DNA of 64,000 nt from CAWEYO01 sp963813315 (GTDB lineage Bacteria; Pseudomonadota; Alphaproteobacteria; Rhizobiales; Rhizobiaceae), in NCBI GenBank assembly GCA_963813315.1, contig CAWEYO010000013.1, positions 62,001-126,000 on the forward strand, given 5' to 3'. The notes under the pieces are model-generated. The model was not told the origin of the DNA. It did no database searches and saw nothing but the letters and a program-made list of their open reading frames with translations. Shown in pieces: positions 50,144 to 59,235 of the stretch (within the stretch, counting starts at the first letter, position 1; every line of letters starts with the position of its first letter). The position numbers and the translations under genes were made by a program.

Positions 50144-50605
50144 ATGACAACGTTTTCGCAGAAGCCTGCGGACGTGGTGAAGAAATGGGTGCTGATCGAC
50201 GCCGAAGGTCTCGTCGTCGGCCGCCTCGCCACCATCGTCGCCAACCGCCTTCGTGGCAAGCATAAGGCCACGTTCACCCCGCATGTCGATGATGGCGACA
50301 ACGTCATCATCATCAATGCAGAAAAGGTGGTCCTCACCGGCAAGAAGTTCACCGACAAGGTCTACTACTGGCATACCGGCCATCCGGGCGGCATCAAGGA
50401 GCGCACTGCGCGCCAGTTGCTCGAGGGCCGCTTTCCGGAGCGCGTCGTTGAGAAGGCTGTCGAACGCATGATCCCGCGCGGTCCGCTGGGCCGTCGCCAG
50501 ATGAAGAATCTCCGCGTCTATGCAGGCGCTGAACATCCGCATATCGCGCAGCAGCCGGAGACGCTCGACGTCGGCGCGCTGAGCGCCAAGAACAAGAGGG
50601 CTTGA
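50144..50605 (+). CDS. rplM: 50S ribosomal protein L13
   Basis: This 153-residue L13 has WVLIDAEGLVVGRLATIVANRLRGK, the VDDGDNVIIINAEKVVLTGKK core and MIPRGPLGRRQMKNLRVYAG. It is an early-assembly protein of the large subunit. It starts at ATG 50144 and is followed 2 bases later by rpsI, the usual pairing. Confidence 0.98.
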   Translation: MTTFSQKPADVVKKWVLIDAEGLVVGRLATIVANRLRGKHKATFTPHVDDGDNVIIINAEKVVLTGKKFTDKVYYWHTGHPGGIKERTARQLLEGRFPERVVEKAVERMIPRGPLGRRQMKNLRVYAGAEHPHIAQQPETLDVGALSAKNKRA

Positions 50606-50607
50606 AA

Positions 50608-51084
50608 ATGGCTGAGCTGAATTCGCTCGCAGAACTGGGTACCGTTGCCGTGGTGCAGCAGCCTGCCGCACCCGTCTATGTCCAGAAACTCGACAAGAGC
50701 GGCCGGGCCTACGCCACCGGTAAGCGCAAGGACGCCATCGCCCGCGTCTGGGTCAAGCCCGGTTCCGGCAAGATCACGGTCAACGACAAGGACTTCAACG
50801 CCTATTTTGCCCGGCCGGTGCTTCAGATGATCCTGAAGCAGCCGATCGTGGCGGCCAATCGCGACGGCCAGTTCGACGTTGTCGCGACCGTCGTCGGCGG
50901 CGGTCTTTCGGGCCAGGCGGGCGCCGTCCGTCACGGCATCTCCAAGGCGCTGACCTACTACGAGCCAGGCCTGCGCGGGATTCTCAAGAAGGGCGGCTTC
51001 CTCACCCGCGACAGCCGCACCGTCGAGCGCAAGAAGTACGGCAAGGCGAAAGCCCGCCGCAGCTTCCAGTTCTCCAAGCGCTAA
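50608..51084 (+). CDS. rpsI: 30S ribosomal protein S9
   Basis: This 158-residue S9 has the alphaproteobacterial N-terminal extension before GRAYATGKRKDAIARVWVKPG. The conserved GGGLSGQAGAVRHGISKAL and the basic C-terminus RKKYGKAKARRSFQFSKR reach the P-site tRNA. The ATG at 50608 is chosen over a TTG two codons earlier. Confidence 0.98.
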   Translation: MAELNSLAELGTVAVVQQPAAPVYVQKLDKSGRAYATGKRKDAIARVWVKPGSGKITVNDKDFNAYFARPVLQMILKQPIVAANRDGQFDVVATVVGGGLSGQAGAVRHGISKALTYYEPGLRGILKKGGFLTRDSRTVERKKYGKAKARRSFQFSKR

Positions 51085-51106
51085 GCGGTTCGAAGCTGGT
51101 TTCAGC

Positions 51107-51136
51107 AAAAGGCGGGCCGTCGAGCCCGCCTTTTTT
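51107..51136 (+). terminator. Rho-independent terminator of rplM-rpsI
   Basis: AAAAGGCGGGC pairs with GCCCGCCTTTT around a 6-base loop and runs into six T's. It lies 22 bases after the rpsI stop. On the minus strand it may also serve the converging GDPD gene. Confidence 0.92.
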
Positions 51137-51208
51137 CTTTTGCAAGGACTCCTATGCCCAACCGGTTGAGCAGATCATTGCTCACTCGGTTGGCAGATCA
51201 TCGCCCGG

Positions 51209-52225
51209 TCAATTGGTCAGATCATAGGGCACGCGGTAGCCATTGGCCTCCAGCCATTCGATGGCTGCCTTGGGCTCATCGGTCTGGATGATGGTAGCGC
51301 CGTGGTCGACCCAGAAGCCGTAAGCTTCCTCAGGCACGTTCGCGAACACCGCCAACCTGTCGCCCCTGCCCCCGGCCAGATAGCCGCCGCTCTTGTTGAC
51401 GATGGAATAGGTGTTGACCCACAGGTGCCAGTCGCCCCTCGCAGCTATGGCGCGCGCCTTTGTGCCGAATAACGCACCTCCCGTGTCGGTGATCCTTTCT
51501 CCGCCTCTATGCCAGTTGATCATCTCGACCGCGTCGGCCGAGAAGGTCTTGCTGGCGGTCTCCAGGAAACGCACATCGCTTACCGCGTCGTCCGCGATGA
51601 TTGGCATGAATTTCACGCCATCGCCCATCGTGGCGACTGCCCGTTTCATCTGCGCGATTTTCTCGGCGTTCCAAAGGTTCTGCTTGATAAGCACCTGATC
51701 GGCCATGTTCATTGCGCGGGCAATCGCCACAATGCCCGCGAGGTCATCGACGTCGAGCTTGTTGTCGATGTTGACCAGCGCACGGTCTTTTGTCGCGGCG
51801 AGCATGTCACGCAGCGTGGGCACGCTTTCGCCGGTGACCCTGCCGGTGCCCTCGACGACAAGCCTGCACCCTTTCAACTCGGCGACTGTCCATTGCACGA
51901 CCTCTCCCCTGCAGGTCGTCGTGCGATCGAGCCAGGAGTCGTGCATGACCACATATCCGCCGTCTTTCGACTTTCTGACATCGATCTCGACCATTTCGAC
52001 GCCCAGTGCGATGGCGCTTCTGACTCCCTCTACGGAGTTCTCGGCATTGATGATCCTGCCGTCCTCCATCCAGCCGCCGCGATGCGCGACGATCATCACG
52101 TGGTCGCGCCAGCGGTTGGCGTTTTCGAACCGGTCGAGTATCTGGTCGATCCGCGTGTTCGCGGCTGCCGGCGCGACGAAGCCGGCAAGGGCGGCAAGGA
52201 TTGCACCCAAGAAGGTTCCCAGCAT
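51209..52225 (-). CDS. Periplasmic glycerophosphodiester phosphodiesterase family protein
   Basis: This 338-residue protein has an N-terminal signal peptide (LGTFLGAILAALAGFVAPAA, cleavage near ANT). The GDPD TIM-barrel signatures are VAHRGGWMEDG with catalytic His-Arg, ENSVEGVRSAIALGVEMVEID and VMHDSWLDRTTTC. It likely releases glycerol phosphate from phosphodiesters outside the cytoplasm. The VDHGATIIQTDEPKAAIEWL end is typical. It is transcribed away from speB and converges with rpsI. Confidence 0.87.
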   Translation of the reverse strand: MLGTFLGAILAALAGFVAPAAANTRIDQILDRFENANRWRDHVMIVAHRGGWMEDGRIINAENSVEGVRSAIALGVEMVEIDVRKSKDGGYVVMHDSWLDRTTTCRGEVVQWTVAELKGCRLVVEGTGRVTGESVPTLRDMLAATKDRALVNIDNKLDVDDLAGIVAIARAMNMADQVLIKQNLWNAEKIAQMKRAVATMGDGVKFMPIIADDAVSDVRFLETASKTFSADAVEMINWHRGGERITDTGGALFGTKARAIAARGDWHLWVNTYSIVNKSGGYLAGGRGDRLAVFANVPEEAYGFWVDHGATIIQTDEPKAAIEWLEANGYRVPYDLTN

Positions 52226-52395
52226 GCCGAATCGCTCCGATGGTGAAGTGCGACCAGCGATGCCTTAGAGGGTGAGCATGACACACGCATGAAGCCGTCG
52301 TGACACCTGGATGAAACTCTTCGTTGTGCGACAAAGGGGTCGCATTTGCGGAAAGAATATCCAATAAGGTCGGTTCAAGTCAGAGGGAACCCCAC

Positions 52396-53358
52396 ATGCC
52401 ATCGACCTCGATCGACAATGCCTTCACCGCGCGCAAGACAACCGGTGCCGCGAGCGACCCGACCTACGCCGGCGCGCTGTCGTTCATGCGGCGGAAGTTC
52501 ACGAAGGACGTAAGGGGCGCTGACGCAGTCGTTTGGGGGGTTCCTTTCGACGCCGCTGTATCCAATCGGCCGGGCGCGCGGTTCGGTCCGCAGGCCATAC
52601 GGCGCGCTTCGGCGATTTTCGACAACGACCCGCAATATCCCTTCAGCCGCGATCTGTTCGAAGCGATGAGCGTTGTCGACTATGGCGACTGTCTGCTCGA
52701 CTATGGTAACCATCAGAAGACGCCGGCAACGATAGAGCGCGAGGCTTCAAAGATACTCAAGTCCGGCGCATTTCTTTTGTCCCTCGGCGGCGATCATTTC
52801 ATCACATGGCCGCTGCTCAAGGCGCACGCCGCGATCCACGGGCCTCTCGCGCTCATCCATTTCGACGCGCACCAGGACACCTGGTTCGATGACGGCAAGC
52901 GCATCGACCACGGCTCCTTTGTGGCGCGTTCAGTGAGGGACGGCATCATCGATCCGGACCGATCGATCCAGATCGGCATCCGCACCCATGCGCCTGGCGA
53001 TTTCGGCATCAAGATCCTGCATGGCTATGACGTCGAGGACATGCGGCCGGCCGACATCGCCTATGCGGTCGCGGAGCGGACCGGGGGCAAGAAGGCCTAC
53101 CTGACGTTCGACATCGACTGTCTCGACCCTGCCTTTGCGCCCGGTACAGGCACGCCGGTAGCGGGCGGACCTTCGTCGTCAAAGATATTGTCGGCGCTCA
53201 GGCAACTCGGCCACATCGATATTGTCGGTGCCGACATCGTCGAGGTTGCGCCCGCCTACGATCACGCCGACATTACGGCCATTGCAGGAGCGACGGTTGC
53301 GATGCATTTTCTGGGGCTTCTCGCTGAGCAAAAGGCTCGCAACGGCGCTGCGGCGTAA
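52396..53358 (+). CDS. speB: Agmatinase/arginase family ureohydrolase
   Basis: This 320-residue ureohydrolase has the manganese-site motifs GGDHFITWP, HFDAHQDT and FDIDCLDPAFAPGTGTP. Agmatinases release urea from agmatine to give putrescine. The length and the NRPGARFGPQAIR segment favour agmatinase, but guanidino-acid hydrolases share these motifs. It is followed by argC 57 bases later, an arginine-linked neighbour. Confidence 0.85.
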   Translation: MPSTSIDNAFTARKTTGAASDPTYAGALSFMRRKFTKDVRGADAVVWGVPFDAAVSNRPGARFGPQAIRRASAIFDNDPQYPFSRDLFEAMSVVDYGDCLLDYGNHQKTPATIEREASKILKSGAFLLSLGGDHFITWPLLKAHAAIHGPLALIHFDAHQDTWFDDGKRIDHGSFVARSVRDGIIDPDRSIQIGIRTHAPGDFGIKILHGYDVEDMRPADIAYAVAERTGGKKAYLTFDIDCLDPAFAPGTGTPVAGGPSSSKILSALRQLGHIDIVGADIVEVAPAYDHADITAIAGATVAMHFLGLLAEQKARNGAAA

Positions 53359-53415
53359 TGAACCGGCTTTGCGCAACTGTCGCCAGGCCATTGAACCTTC
53401 GTGCGGAATGCAGCC

Positions 53416-54351
53416 ATGAAACCGAAAATCTTCATCGACGGCGAACACGGAACCACAGGTCTGCAGATCCGCTCCCGCCTAGCGGCCCGGCGCGATCTCG
53501 ACATCTTGTCGATTCCGGAAGCGGAGCGCCGCAACCTGGTCATGCGCGCCGATTTCCTCAGGCAAGCGGACATCGCGATCCTCTGCCTGCCTGACGATGC
53601 CTCGCGCGAGGCTCTCGGCATCATCGAGGGCCACAATTCGACGCGCATCATCGACACCTCGACCGCGTATCGCGTGCATCCGGATTGGGCATACGGTTTT
53701 GCGGAAATGGACACAGCGCAGCGCGCGAAAATTGCGGAATCGCGGCTTGTTGCCAATCCGGGCTGTTACCCGACCGGGGCGATCTCGCTGATAAGGCCGC
53801 TGGTGATGGCCGGCATCCTGCCAGCCGACTATCCGGTGACGGTCAATGCCGTTTCCGGCTATACCGGCGGCGGCAAGCAGATGATCGCCCAGATGGAGGA
53901 CTCTACGCGCGAGGATCACATCGCGGCGCCGCATTTCCTTTACGGCCTGCCCCTCCAGCATAAGCATGTCGCGGAGATGCAAGTGCACGGGCTCCTGGCC
54001 CGGCGGCCAATCTTCTCGCCGAGCGTCGGTCGCTTCCCGCAAGGCATGATCGTGCAGGTTCCGCTTCATTTGGCCGATTTGAATGGCGCGCCCTCGCTTG
54101 CGGAAATCCACGCCATTCTGTCGGCGCACTATGCTGGTCAGGCGGTCGTTGAAGTCTCGCCGCTGGCCGAGAGCGCGAGGCTTTCCCGCCTCGATCCGAC
54201 CGAACTTGCCGACACCGACGTAATGAGGCTTCATGTTTTCGGGACGGAAGGCCAGGGCCAGGTGAATCTGGCTGCCCTGCTCGACAATCTCGGCAAGGGC
54301 GCATCAGGCGCCGCCGTACAGAATATGGATCTGATGCTCGGGCTGAACTAA
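53416..54351 (+). CDS. argC: N-acetyl-gamma-glutamyl-phosphate reductase (short type)
   Basis: This 311-residue enzyme catalyses the NADPH-dependent reduction of N-acetylglutamyl phosphate in arginine synthesis. It starts KIFIDGEHGTTGLQIRSRLA, with a GEHGTTG nucleotide loop. The catalytic Cys117 lies in NPGCYPTGA, and AVSGYTGGGKQMI follows. This is the shorter ArgC form found in many Proteobacteria. The ATG at 53416 is preferred over an upstream GTG in the same frame. Confidence 0.93.
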   Translation: MKPKIFIDGEHGTTGLQIRSRLAARRDLDILSIPEAERRNLVMRADFLRQADIAILCLPDDASREALGIIEGHNSTRIIDTSTAYRVHPDWAYGFAEMDTAQRAKIAESRLVANPGCYPTGAISLIRPLVMAGILPADYPVTVNAVSGYTGGGKQMIAQMEDSTREDHIAAPHFLYGLPLQHKHVAEMQVHGLLARRPIFSPSVGRFPQGMIVQVPLHLADLNGAPSLAEIHAILSAHYAGQAVVEVSPLAESARLSRLDPTELADTDVMRLHVFGTEGQGQVNLAALLDNLGKGASGAAVQNMDLMLGLN

Positions 54352-54359
54352 CAATCTCG

Positions 54360-55439
54360 TCAACGGGCGGAATTCGGATAGCTGCCCTCGGTGCCGCGCC
54401 AGTGAGCGGCGGCGAAGCCAAGAACGACCAGGGCAAAGGCCTGGTGCGTCAATGCCCAACGAAGCGGCATCTCCATGACAAGGGTGGAGATGCCGATCGC
54501 GGCCTGCACCAGCACGAGATGAAAGAGCACGACCGCCCGTCGCGCGTGCGTCGTGCCCTTCTCCCGCCAGCGAACCGCGATCATGTGCCAGAGCGCGCCG
54601 GCAAGCAGCGCATAGGCGCCGACGCGATGTACGAACTGAACGGTCTTGGGGTTCTCAAAGAAATTGCGCCACGGCGGATCGATGGCGAGCAGGCCGTCGG
54701 GAATGATCGCGCCGTCCATCAGCGGCCACGTGTTGTAGGATAGTCCCGCATCCAGCCCGGCGACGAGGCCGCCGAGATAGATCTGGACAAGCACCAGCAG
54801 CAGAACGAGGCCGGCGCCCCATCGCGTGGCCGGGCTTGCGGAAGCCTCGCTATGCGGAGCCAAGCCGCGCGCGACGACCATCGTGGCTGTGAAGATCAGG
54901 CAGGCAAGTGTCAAATGGGTGGCCAGCCGGTACTGGCTGACATCGACCCGATCACTCAGCCCGGACGCGACCATCCACCAGCCGATCGCGCCCTGTATCG
55001 CGCCAAGCGCAAGAAGACCGAGCAGTTTCGGTTTCAGCGCGCGCTCCAGGCGACCCGTTAGCCAGAAGAATGCGAGAGGCAGGGCAAACACTGCCCCCAC
55101 TCCGCGGGCAAGCACCCGGTGCGCCCACTCCCACCAGAATATCGTCTTGAACGCTTGGAGGCTCATGCCGCTATTGATCTGCCGGTATTCAGGAATCTGA
55201 CGGTATTTGTCGAATTCCTCCTGCCATTCCGCATCCGTGAGCGGAGGTATCATGCCGTGAATGGGCTTCCACTCGGTGATCGAGAGGCCGGAATCGGTCA
55301 GTCGCGTCGCGCCGCCCACCATAACCAGCGCAAACAGCGTGAAGAGGACGGCATAGAGCCAGCAACGGACAAGCGTCCGGTTGCGTTCCTCCAGTTCGCG
55401 CGTCGCGAACGCTGTTCCATGGCTTGTAACAGTGGTCAT
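54360..55439 (-). CDS. ctaA: Heme A synthase (COX15/CtaA type 2)
   Basis: This 359-residue integral membrane protein with about eight helices converts heme O to heme A for cytochrome c oxidase. It shows GGATRLTDSGLSITEWKPIHG, the WWEWAHRVLARGVG heme-ligand region, TLACLIFTATMVVARGLAPH and FVHRVGAYALLAGALWH. It converges with argC only 8 bases away. The other cox genes are not in the window. Confidence 0.95.
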   Translation of the reverse strand: MTTVTSHGTAFATRELEERNRTLVRCWLYAVLFTLFALVMVGGATRLTDSGLSITEWKPIHGMIPPLTDAEWQEEFDKYRQIPEYRQINSGMSLQAFKTIFWWEWAHRVLARGVGAVFALPLAFFWLTGRLERALKPKLLGLLALGAIQGAIGWWMVASGLSDRVDVSQYRLATHLTLACLIFTATMVVARGLAPHSEASASPATRWGAGLVLLLVLVQIYLGGLVAGLDAGLSYNTWPLMDGAIIPDGLLAIDPPWRNFFENPKTVQFVHRVGAYALLAGALWHMIAVRWREKGTTHARRAVVLFHLVLVQAAIGISTLVMEMPLRWALTHQAFALVVLGFAAAHWRGTEGSYPNSAR

Positions 55440-55538
55440 GATCTGCGGGTCACTCCCTTGCGGGGCATAGGTGTATCATCATCGCAGGCGTTGCAAGGGA
55501 AACGGTCGCGCGACACGCCGTCGCGCCGGCGCGTTACT

Positions 55539-55700
55539 TAGGGTGTGTTGAGATTCAGGTCAGGCCGAGCCGAAAATGGTGAGGGAGATTGGCCGTGGCC
55601 TCGCCGCTGCTCACCCTCCCCCCAGGGAGGAGGGTGGGCCGGCCGCAATCTTTGGCCTGCGTTCGGGTCCAGTGCTTTACCTGAATCTCGACACACCATA
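55539..55700. repeat. Inverted-repeat-bounded dispersed element, copy 2
   Basis: It starts TAGGGTGTGTTGAGATTCAGG and ends CCTGAATCTCGACACACCATA, a 20-base terminal inverted repeat. An internal CCCTCCCCCCAGGGAGGAGGG hairpin is present. The arms match those at 129-276. It fills much of the ctaA-DUF2842 gap (55440-55796), where no gene is seen. Confidence 0.75.
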
Positions 55701-55796
55701 GAGCAAGTGTTGCACTCGACCATTGCAAGGCCCACTACAGCGCCGCGCGTCCTCTCGGACTCGCAAATCGATGCGGTAGGCCCAAAAGGACAAAAA

Positions 55797-56001
55797 ATGC
55801 CCGTTCGCCTGAGGAAACTTATCGGAAGCCTGCTGCTCGTTGCACTCGTGATCGTCTATGCGCTTCTTGCAACGATGATCGCGGTGGCGCAGTTGTCCGA
55901 AATCAGGGCCGGTTGTCCATCTCGCCTTTTTCTTTTTCACCGGATTTCTGTGGATCCTGCCAGCCATGGGCATCATCAAATGGATGATTAGAGCAAGATG
56001 A
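55797..56001 (+). pseudogene. DUF2842 small membrane protein, frameshifted
   Basis: The ATG at 55797 (AAGGA upstream) opens MPVRLRKLIGSLLLVALVIV, YALLATMIAVAQLSE, then enters nonsense. In the next frame the sequence continues VVHLAFFFFTGFLWILPAMG and IIKWMI, exactly the DUF2842 C-terminus. Dropping one A at GAAATCAGG (near 55899) restores SESGPVVHLAFF and a 67-residue two-helix membrane protein. Its last codons and stop lie in the MITE-like element at 55990. Confidence 0.8.
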
Positions 56002-56147
56002 GATTAGGTCCGGTCATTCTGCCAGAGGAAATTTGCGACAAGGTCGAGGGGTTCGGCGACGGCGTACCGATTACGGCTGAGCCGGAGCCCGAAAGATTTC
56101 GCGCAAATTAACCCGGCAGAATGACCAAACCTAATCTCATCTTGCTC
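55990..56147. repeat. MITE-like element with 34-base terminal inverted repeats
   Basis: AGAGCAAGATGAGATTAGG...CATTCTGCC at 55991-56024 is inverted at 56114-56147 with only two or three mismatches. About 90 bases lie between. There is no coding capacity. It abuts the ends of two convergent genes and supplies the end of one. Confidence 0.8.
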
Positions 56148-57589
56148 TACGATGCCACGGCAAGCCCGTGATGCGGATCAGGCCGCGGACAAATCCGGCG
56201 GCTTATGACTGGCCGCGTGAGAAACCGGGGTGGGCCTTCGGCAGCCGCCCGCTCCCCGGTCAGCCATCGCTCCTCGGGTGCGGGCGCGTTCTCCTCCAGC
56301 ACTGAAACAAGCTGGCGAATACCTTCGCCAGCTGCCGGCCCGCATTCAACGACGACGATATCATAAGCGGTCATCAGCGAGTTCAATACTATGGGCAGGC
56401 GATCGGCAGCGCGCGTGGCGCGTTCGGGATCCCCTATTCCGTGCGGAATCACGTGGCAACCTGAATAACGGTCGGCATGTATCACATCCGAAAACTGGGC
56501 TTCTGATGCGAGAAGGTCGGTGATCCCCGGACAGGAGTTGCTGTCCAGCATGTGCCGTGATGCAACTCCGGCCGAGGTCAAGTCGATCAGCACGACGCGC
56601 AGCCCAGAATCTGCCGCCTCGCGCACCGCCACCACGGCTGTTGCCGCATCCTCGTTGTCCTCTGATGATATGAATATCTCCGCGCCACCCTTCGCCAGCC
56701 TGCCGGCCGCCGTATCGACGGCGGTATCCTTCGCAACAGGACGCTGCCAGCCTTGCACGTCCTGATTGGCCGGAACGGCCGCAGGCATCGGCACTTCAGC
56801 AATCGGCTCGGGTCTTGCGTCGGTTGCCGGCCGCATAGCTGGCTTTGCGAGCAGTTCTCGTGCCAGCGTGATGATTGCCATGACCAGCAACGACGCGCAA
56901 AATACCGTGCCCACAATAGGCAACGTCTTCGGAAAATAAGGCTCCGCCGGCACGGTGGCACGCGAGAAGAAGCGTGCATCCACCGGCAGATGGCTGCGCC
57001 CGTTCCGGAAAGCGGCTTCACCGCGCTGCACGGCGATGTAGGTTTCGGCGAGGGCATTGGGCAATTCCGCCGCGAGGTTTCGATCCCCGGAAGAATATTC
57101 GATCGCTATGACGCGCGAGTTTTCCGCGCGAAAGATATTCAGCTTCTCGCGAATGGCATTCAAGACGCGCTCATCCGATGGGATTTGAGCCGGGTCGGAC
57201 AGGAGTCCTGCCATCACGAGCAACCTGTCGAAGACTGGGGCTCCGGCGAAGTTTCCAAATTCCGGCAGCTGTGTGATATCGAGCTTGCGCGCAGCCTGTT
57301 TCAGGATGTCGGCGGAGCCGATTACATCCATCTGGCTTCTCACGCCATCTTCATCCGAAATCGGGTGGGGGTTGAGGGCATCGAACCCCGGCCGCGTGAA
57401 GTCCGGTTCCCGCGCTTCGATCAGCAGCCGCGCGGTTCCCCTGTAGCGCGGCGTGGCGGCCGCTGCGAAGGCTAGCGCCAGGCCGGCGGCGACGAGAGAC
57501 GCGACGAGGATGCGCGGACCCTTTGCTGCGACGCTCGCAAGAAGGCTGCCGGGGCCGGCATCTTTGGTTGAATGGTGGTCAGCTGACAT
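56147..57589 (-). CDS. Wzz/ExoP-like polysaccharide chain-length protein with degenerate kinase domain
   Basis: This is a 480-residue membrane protein. A first helix (about 25-46), a Wzz-type periplasmic domain (about 47-225, TPRYRGTARLLIEAREPDFT to SRATVPAEPYFPKTLPI) and a second helix (about 226-246) precede a cytosolic domain (about 310-455). That domain resembles BY-kinases, but the P-loop position reads FISSEDNEDAATAV without GKS/T. It likely shapes polysaccharide export but cannot bind ATP normally. The last 40 residues are atypical, and a neighbouring frame ends more naturally in SHKPPDLSAA, so a late frameshift is possible. No polysaccharide genes adjoin. Confidence 0.75.
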   Translation of the reverse strand: MSADHHSTKDAGPGSLLASVAAKGPRILVASLVAAGLALAFAAAATPRYRGTARLLIEAREPDFTRPGFDALNPHPISDEDGVRSQMDVIGSADILKQAARKLDITQLPEFGNFAGAPVFDRLLVMAGLLSDPAQIPSDERVLNAIREKLNIFRAENSRVIAIEYSSGDRNLAAELPNALAETYIAVQRGEAAFRNGRSHLPVDARFFSRATVPAEPYFPKTLPIVGTVFCASLLVMAIITLARELLAKPAMRPATDARPEPIAEVPMPAAVPANQDVQGWQRPVAKDTAVDTAAGRLAKGGAEIFISSEDNEDAATAVVAVREAADSGLRVVLIDLTSAGVASRHMLDSNSCPGITDLLASEAQFSDVIHADRYSGCHVIPHGIGDPERATRAADRLPIVLNSLMTAYDIVVVECGPAAGEGIRQLVSVLEENAPAPEERWLTGERAAAEGPPRFLTRPVISRRICPRPDPHHGLAVAS

Positions 57590-57788
57590 TGGGCCCGCTT
57601 CCGGTGTCGGGACACTCAAAAGGTAAACGATTATGGTAACCCAGCGGTTAACAGGTCGTTCGATCGCCTCTGGCGCCCGTGAACGGGGTCATGGCCGGGA
57701 TGAAGTGCCCGCCAAGTGTTGACATTGGACGTGAGGCGCCGATTTCGGTTGACCGGGCGAGGTATATTTCGATAGACAGCAGCCGGTT

Positions 57789-57865
<77 letters not shown>

Positions 57866-57961
57866 GCAAAATCAATTGGTTAACTAGTCGCCTGAATCTT
57901 CCCATTGGCGCTGGGCCTCCACCGGGGCCCCAGCGCGCTTGATTTTTCGGGGCACTTTTTT

Positions 57962-58011
57962 TGGTGCCCCGGATGGGTCGAACCGCCGACCCTCGGTTTA
58001 CGAAACCGCTG
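57962..58011 (-). pseudogene. 3'-half fragment of a tRNA-Thr (CGT)
   Basis: Read on the minus strand, GCGGTTTCGTAAACCG (anticodon stem-loop with CGT), a GGTC variable region, a TTCGA T-loop and GGGGCACCA are present without the 5' half. Such 3' halves are typical scars of element integration or excision. It is immediately inside the element bounded by the tRNA-Pro repeats. Confidence 0.6.
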
Positions 58012-58177
58012 AACATTCGAATTTTACTTCGGTGAGGAAATCAGCCGTTGTAGTCACGGCGTGGTCATGGGGCTCCGAAGCGCTTGGCGGCGATCTGCGC
58101 TTGCTGGACAAATGCTCGCGTTACGGCCTGCGCTTGGAAACCTGGGGAGCCAATGATCATCCCCAATTAGCTGCGCA

Positions 58178-59149
58178 CTAAGAACGCTCCGGAATTTCGA
58201 TCCAGAGCTCCAGCACGCCGCTGGAAACCTTATATGGCACGGTCAAGCGCTTCACCTGAATGTCAACCGGAGTAAAACCCGCGGCGCTGATCGCCTTGCT
58301 CGTATCGGTGGCCAGAAGACTGGCGACCTCCGAATCCTTGTCGTTGAAATATCTGACTTCGCTTCTTTTCGCTGCGCTGCGAACAAGTTCTTCCTTCGGC
58401 ACGGCCCAGCCCTTTTGACGCAACGCTTCACTTACGGCTTCGATGTCCGCCCGATTGTTCCCCGCGAACTGCACGTAGGCAATCGCCCCGGTCCTGGGTT
58501 GGGTCTGATACGTCGTGTCCGATTGTGCCAGTTCAGCCTGTTGAGCGTCGGCGACCTCCTGAAGGCTCTGTTGTGCTTTTACAATCTCCCCGGCATCTTC
58601 CGGCGCAGGCGCCAGCTTACTGCTCGCCTCAGCAAGGTAGGTCGTCTGAGTTGCGAGCTTCACAATCTGCTCTCGCAATTGTTCGATCTCGTCGCGGGTA
58701 ACGGGGTCCGTCTGCTGTTGCTTCTTCACGAAATCGAGGATTCCACTTTTTTCGTCCAGCTCTTCCTCGAGGATCCCTAGCCTCTCGGTTGACTCGCCAA
58801 AGCTGGCGCTTACGTCCGCGAACCTTGTCCGCAAGGCGCCGATGCGTTCGTCGAGGTCAGTCTGTTTGCTCTCCAGATTAGTCGCTATCTTTTCGGCGGC
58901 ATCTGCTGCACTTTCTGCGTTTTCTTTTGCCTTTCTGACCGGCTCACTGACCTGAGCTTGGATCTGGCTGATGATCATCGCCTGCACTGCCGGCCATCCA
59001 ACAGTAAAGCCAACCAGCCCGAGAACGGCGACAATGGCGGAGCCGACATTGCGATAATAACGGAAGAGATCGGCTTCAACCTTTGCCTTGATCTGCTCCT
59101 CGAGCCGCCTGCGGGTCAGTTCAAGTTCATCGCCCTCACCGAGTGACAT
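58178..59149 (-). CDS. Membrane-anchored coiled-coil protein
   Basis: This is a 323-residue protein. A short cytosolic start (RRRLEEQIKAKVEADLF) leads to one membrane helix (about 36-58, VGSAIVAVLGLVGFTVGW). A long heptad-like coiled coil follows (about 65-200, rich in E, K, A and Q). The globular end (about 220-320) reads AIAYVQFAGNNRADIEAVSE to GVLELWIEIPERS. The family is not recognised with confidence; the end domain loosely recalls LytR_C-type domains. It lies in the tRNA-Pro element beside the lysozyme gene, separated by 86 bases. Confidence 0.65.
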   Translation of the reverse strand: MSLGEGDELELTRRRLEEQIKAKVEADLFRYYRNVGSAIVAVLGLVGFTVGWPAVQAMIISQIQAQVSEPVRKAKENAESAADAAEKIATNLESKQTDLDERIGALRTRFADVSASFGESTERLGILEEELDEKSGILDFVKKQQQTDPVTRDEIEQLREQIVKLATQTTYLAEASSKLAPAPEDAGEIVKAQQSLQEVADAQQAELAQSDTTYQTQPRTGAIAYVQFAGNNRADIEAVSEALRQKGWAVPKEELVRSAAKRSEVRYFNDKDSEVASLLATDTSKAISAAGFTPVDIQVKRLTVPYKVSSGVLELWIEIPERS

Positions 59150-59235
59150 CTAATCCTCCTTGCCAGGGCCTCAGCCAGCACAAAAAGACTATCAAAAATC
59201 ATCGCCAGCAAAGTTTGCCTGAACCCGCCGGGTTT

